Source: Pseudomonas nitroreducens
Lineage (GTDB): Bacteria > Pseudomonadota > Gammaproteobacteria > Pseudomonadales > Pseudomonadaceae
Length of the DNA: 64,000 bases
Direction: 5' to 3'
Assembly: GCF_014204515.1 (NCBI RefSeq)
Contig: NZ_JACHLI010000002.1
Span: 370,484-434,483, forward strand
Shown: positions 61,701 to 64,000 of the stretch, in pieces
How positions within the stretch are numbered: the stretch's first letter is position 1
Layout: the number at the start of each line of letters is the position of its first letter
Position numbers and translations under genes: made by a program
Notes under the pieces: model-generated
Told to the model about the DNA's origin: nothing
Database searches by the model: none
Seen by the model: the letters and a program-made list of their open reading frames with translations, nothing else

Positions 61701-61725
61701 GTAGGAGCGGACTCTGTCCGCGAAA
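61701..61725 (+). repeat. Single REP core, GGAC subtype
   Basis: One copy of GTAGGAGCGGACTCTGTCCG lies between the terminator and the stop of the quinone oxidoreductase gene, without an inverted partner. Confidence 0.85.
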
Positions 61726-61754
61726 CGCGGAGGCAATCCGCGCCCACGAGGCAA

Positions 61755-62732
61755 TCAGCGAACGGTCACCACCACCTTGCCCACCGCCTTGCGCTGGCCC
61801 AGGTGATTGATCGCATCGGCGGCCTTCTCCAGCGGGAAGGTCTGCGACACCAGCGGCTTGATCTTGCCCTCGGCGAACCAGGCGAACAGCTGCTGGAAGT
61901 TCGCCGCGTTGTCCTGCGGCTGGCGCTGGGCGAAGGAGCCCCAGAACACGCCGACCAGCGAAGCGCCCTTGAGCAGGGTGAGGTTGGCCGGTAGCGCCGG
62001 GATGGTGCCGCTGGCGAAACCCACCACCAGCATGCGGCCGTTCCAGGCGATGGAGCGGAAGGCTTCCTCGAACAGGTCGCCGCCCACCGGGTCGTAGATC
62101 ACGTCCACGCCCTGGCCGCCGGTGAGTTCCTTGAGCTTGTCCTTCAGGCTGCCTTCGCTGTAGTTGATCAGCACATCGGCGCCGGCGGCCTTGGCCACTT
62201 CCAGCTTGGCGTCGCTGCTGGCGGCGGCGATGACCTTGGCGCCCATGGCCTTGCCGATTTCAACGGCTGCCAGGCCGACGCCGCCGGACGCGCCGAGCAC
62301 CAGCAGGGTCTCGCCCGGCTGCAGGTTGGCGCGCTGCTTGAGGGCGTGCATGGAGGTGCCGTAGGTCATGCCGAAGGCGGCGGCGCTGGCGAAGTCCATG
62401 CCGTCGGGAATCGGCATCACGCTGTAGCCGGGCACCGCGACTTCCTCGGCGAAGCTGCCCCAGCCGGTCAGCGCCATCACACGGTCGCCGGGTTTCACAT
62501 GGCTGACCTTTTCGCCGACGGCGCCGACCACGCCGGCGGCCTCGCCACCCGGGGAGAACGGGAAGGGCGGCTTGAACTGGTACTTGCCCTCGATGATCAG
62601 CGTGTCGGGGAAGTTCACCCCGGCGGCGTGGACCTGCAGCAGGACTTCGTTCTTCTTCGGCTCGGGGCTGGCGACCTCTTCCAGCACCAGGGTTTCGGCG
62701 GGGCCGAAGGCTTTGCACAGCACGGCTTTCAT
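61755..62732 (-). CDS. Quinone oxidoreductase / zinc-type MDR dehydrogenase
   Basis: 325 residues. The MDR superfamily fold has the N-terminal GroES-like domain (GVNFPDTLIIEGKY) and Rossmann motif LVLGASGGVGLAAVEIGKAMGAKVIAA. No zinc-binding Cys/His pattern is visible, so it is probably an NADPH-dependent quinone or enone reductase. ATG 62732 begins MKAVLCKAFG with GGAG upstream; a GTG three codons earlier is less likely. A single gene diverging from the FliL-like gene. Confidence 0.9.
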   Translation of the reverse strand: MKAVLCKAFGPAETLVLEEVASPEPKKNEVLLQVHAAGVNFPDTLIIEGKYQFKPPFPFSPGGEAAGVVGAVGEKVSHVKPGDRVMALTGWGSFAEEVAVPGYSVMPIPDGMDFASAAAFGMTYGTSMHALKQRANLQPGETLLVLGASGGVGLAAVEIGKAMGAKVIAAASSDAKLEVAKAAGADVLINYSEGSLKDKLKELTGGQGVDVIYDPVGGDLFEEAFRSIAWNGRMLVVGFASGTIPALPANLTLLKGASLVGVFWGSFAQRQPQDNAANFQQLFAWFAEGKIKPLVSQTFPLEKAADAINHLGQRKAVGKVVVTVR

Positions 62733-62890
62733 GGGGAGCACTCCGTTCCGGGATTCTTGTGAGTAGTGGGCCAGTGTAGGAGCGCGTGGCTGAGGGGCAA
62801 ATCACCATGGCCTGGGCTTATGCCCCGATATAGCTTGGGCGGCGGCGCGAGTGTGGCTATCCTTTGCCCATTGAATCCGGAGACATCGCC

Positions 62891-63304
62891 TTGAGAGCTT
62901 TCCTCGCCCTGTTGCTGGCCTTTTCCTTCAGCACCTTCGTCATGGCTTCCGAATCCGAAGAAGCCAAGCCGGAAGATGCCAACAAGCCCGTGTTCGTCGA
63001 CCTCACCCCGGCGCTGGTGGGCAACTATGGCGGTGGCCCGCGCCTGAAGTACTTCAAGGCCGACATCGCGCTGAAGGTCACCGGCAAGGAGGCCTCCGAG
63101 AAGGTCGAGCACCACGAGCCGCTGATCCGCAACCAGTTGGTGATGCTCTTCGCCCAGCAGACCGACGACTCCCTCGGTAGCGTCGACGGCAAGGAGAAGC
63201 TGCGCCAGGAAGCCCTCAAGCAGGTACAGACCGTGCTCCAGCAGGAAGAGGGAAAGCCCCTGGTCGACGACCTGCTGTTCAACAACCTGATCGTCCAGCC
63301 CTAA
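62891..63304 (+). CDS. FliL-like periplasmic or membrane protein
   Basis: 137 residues starting at TTG 62891 with GGAG eight bases upstream. There is an N-terminal hydrophobic or signal segment (to about residue 18), then an acidic stretch (SESEEAKPEDANKP) and the FliL-like domain (FVDLTPALVGNYGG, KYFKADIALKV, HHEPLIRNQLVMLFAQQ, LVDDLLFNNLIVQP). It is not in a flagellar operon here, so it is a stand-alone FliL paralogue, as in other pseudomonads. After its stop the sequence becomes AT-rich. Confidence 0.85.
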   Translation: MRAFLALLLAFSFSTFVMASESEEAKPEDANKPVFVDLTPALVGNYGGGPRLKYFKADIALKVTGKEASEKVEHHEPLIRNQLVMLFAQQTDDSLGSVDGKEKLRQEALKQVQTVLQQEEGKPLVDDLLFNNLIVQP

Positions 63305-63537
63305 GCATTATGATAAGTCATTGATTTTAATATGATTTTTATTCAATTTAATTTTTTCTCCTATTTCTATCCCCGAATCATCTCCGTTCTTCGTGTGCTA
63401 CCTGTCTGTACCTGTTGAGGGCTCCAAGCGCGCTCTCGGGGGGGCTAAATATGGCGAAAGCTTGTGAAAGCTCCGCATTGACTGTGAATGGGCTGTAAGC
63501 TTTGCGCCACGGGCTCTGAGCTTTCGATCTTCCTCTC
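63305..63537. other. AT-rich spacer before the insertion sequence
   Basis: 63305-63370 is strikingly A/T-rich compared with the rest of the window, suggesting foreign DNA or an island boundary. From about 63453 the motif AAGCTT or AAAGCT recurs four times in direct and inverted orientation (about 63459-63525), and TTGACT occurs in between. No gene is seen. Confidence 0.55.
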
Positions 63538-64000
63538 TGGTTTGGCCCCCTGTATCTGAGGACAGGGCCTCACGCTTAAACTAGGAGATAGTCTTGTGAC
63601 TGGTTTTAAGCGTATGCCCAATGGAAGTGATGGCGGCCAATTGCTTGGTCCCGAGCGTCGGCGCCGACGCAGCAGCGAGGAGAAAGTCGCCCTCGTGCGT
63701 GAAACCTACGAGCCAGGGAAGAGCGTTTCGCTGGTGGCTCGGCAGTATGGAATCAACGCCAATCAGCTGTTTCGGTGGCGCAAGCTTTATCAGGAGGGAA
63801 GCCTGCTTGCCGTCCAGGCTGGTGAGGATGTCGTTCCGGCCTCTCAACTGGCAGCGGCTTTGAAGGAGATTCAGGCCCTGCAGCGGGTGTTGGGCAAGAA
63901 GACGCTGGAGAATGAGATTCTCCGAGAGGCTGTGGAGTACGGTCGCTCAAAAAATTGGATTGCGCGCTCGCCCTTACTGCCGGGGGACGACCAATGAATT
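63538..64000 (+). mobile_element. IS3-family insertion sequence, left part (cut by window edge)
   Basis: A likely left terminal repeat begins TGGTTTGGCCCCCTGTATCT at about 63538, typical in starting with TG and being C-rich. It is followed by orfA with its own ribosome-binding site. The right end and orfB lie outside the window, so the boundary cannot be confirmed and no target duplication can be tested. Confidence 0.7.
63596..63997 (+). CDS. IS3-family transposase OrfA
   Basis: 133 residues from a GTG start with AGGAG upstream. It has an HTH_Tnp_1-type DNA-binding domain (RRRRSSEEKVALVRETYEPGKSVSLVARQYGINANQLFRWRKL without further text) and a leucine-zipper-like helix (LKEIQALQRVLGKKTLENEIL), as expected of OrfA. 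Its stop overlaps an ATG at 63994 (ATGA), where orfB should begin; in IS3 elements OrfA and OrfB are joined by frameshifting to make the active transposase. OrfB is cut off after two codons. Confidence 0.88.
   Translation: MTGFKRMPNGSDGGQLLGPERRRRRSSEEKVALVRETYEPGKSVSLVARQYGINANQLFRWRKLYQEGSLLAVQAGEDVVPASQLAAALKEIQALQRVLGKKTLENEILREAVEYGRSKNWIARSPLLPGDDQ

Overview
This GC-rich window comes from a Pseudomonas chromosome, most likely a relative of the P. aeruginosa / P. nitroreducens / P. citronellolis group. The identification rests on the argH-algZ-algR-hemC-hemD-hemX-hemY block, the alginate regulators algQ and algP (with its Lys-Pro-Ala-Ala tail), the gabD-gabT pair beside a tRNA-Arg, and Pseudomonas-type REP hairpins. 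Names and comparisons with strain PAO1 are from memory of that genome and of protein families, not from a search.

Layout. (1) 1-9632, minus strand: a catabolic or uptake block. It reads, in transcription order, TonB-dependent receptor, SsuA-like binding protein, terminator, second TonB-dependent receptor, GMC alcohol dehydrogenase, aldehyde dehydrogenase and an MFS permease cut by the left edge. The last four genes resemble the polyethylene-glycol (peg) operon layout of sphingomonads. (2) 9977-12954: a PrpA/PphA-type phosphatase, a CBS-domain protein, a tiny very acidic protein and two lipoproteins. (3) 13125-18243: tRNA-Arg(CCG), a possible small RNA or attenuated leader, gabD, a structured leader matching the position of the gabT RNA motif, gabT, and a receiver-HDOD protein with Glu at the phospho-acceptor position. 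(4) 18248-31434: argH, diverging from algZ-algR and hemCDXY, then a PQQ-type sugar dehydrogenase, dsbB, algQ, algP and a TIGR02444-type protein. (5) 31482-46633: ABC-F ATPase, MscS channel, TerC protein, LysE exporter, a cytochrome c-FTR1 iron permease fusion, a YaiI-type protein, ElbB, a sterol-desaturase-like protein, DedA, hemB, ppk facing ppx, and trxA. (6) 46872-51035: rho, ubiD and a ferredoxin-type reductase, separated by three different long palindromic repeats.

(7) 51237-60810 is the most interesting accessory module. A LysR regulator diverges from an apparent seven-gene operon: a PotABCD-like ABC importer, an amidase-signature hydrolase with an intact Lys-Ser-Ser triad, malonyl-CoA decarboxylase (MatA type) and malonyl-CoA synthetase (MatB type). 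The simplest reading is import of a malonate amide or ureide, hydrolysis to malonate, activation to malonyl-CoA and decarboxylation to acetyl-CoA.

(8) 60811-61740 is a repeat-dense spacer with REPs, a 24-bp perfect inverted repeat, a hexamer microsatellite and a palindrome nested between REPs. It is followed by a quinone oxidoreductase and a FliL-like protein. At about 63305 the composition turns AT-rich, and the window ends inside an IS3-family insertion sequence. No CRISPR array, rRNA, prophage or replication origin was seen.
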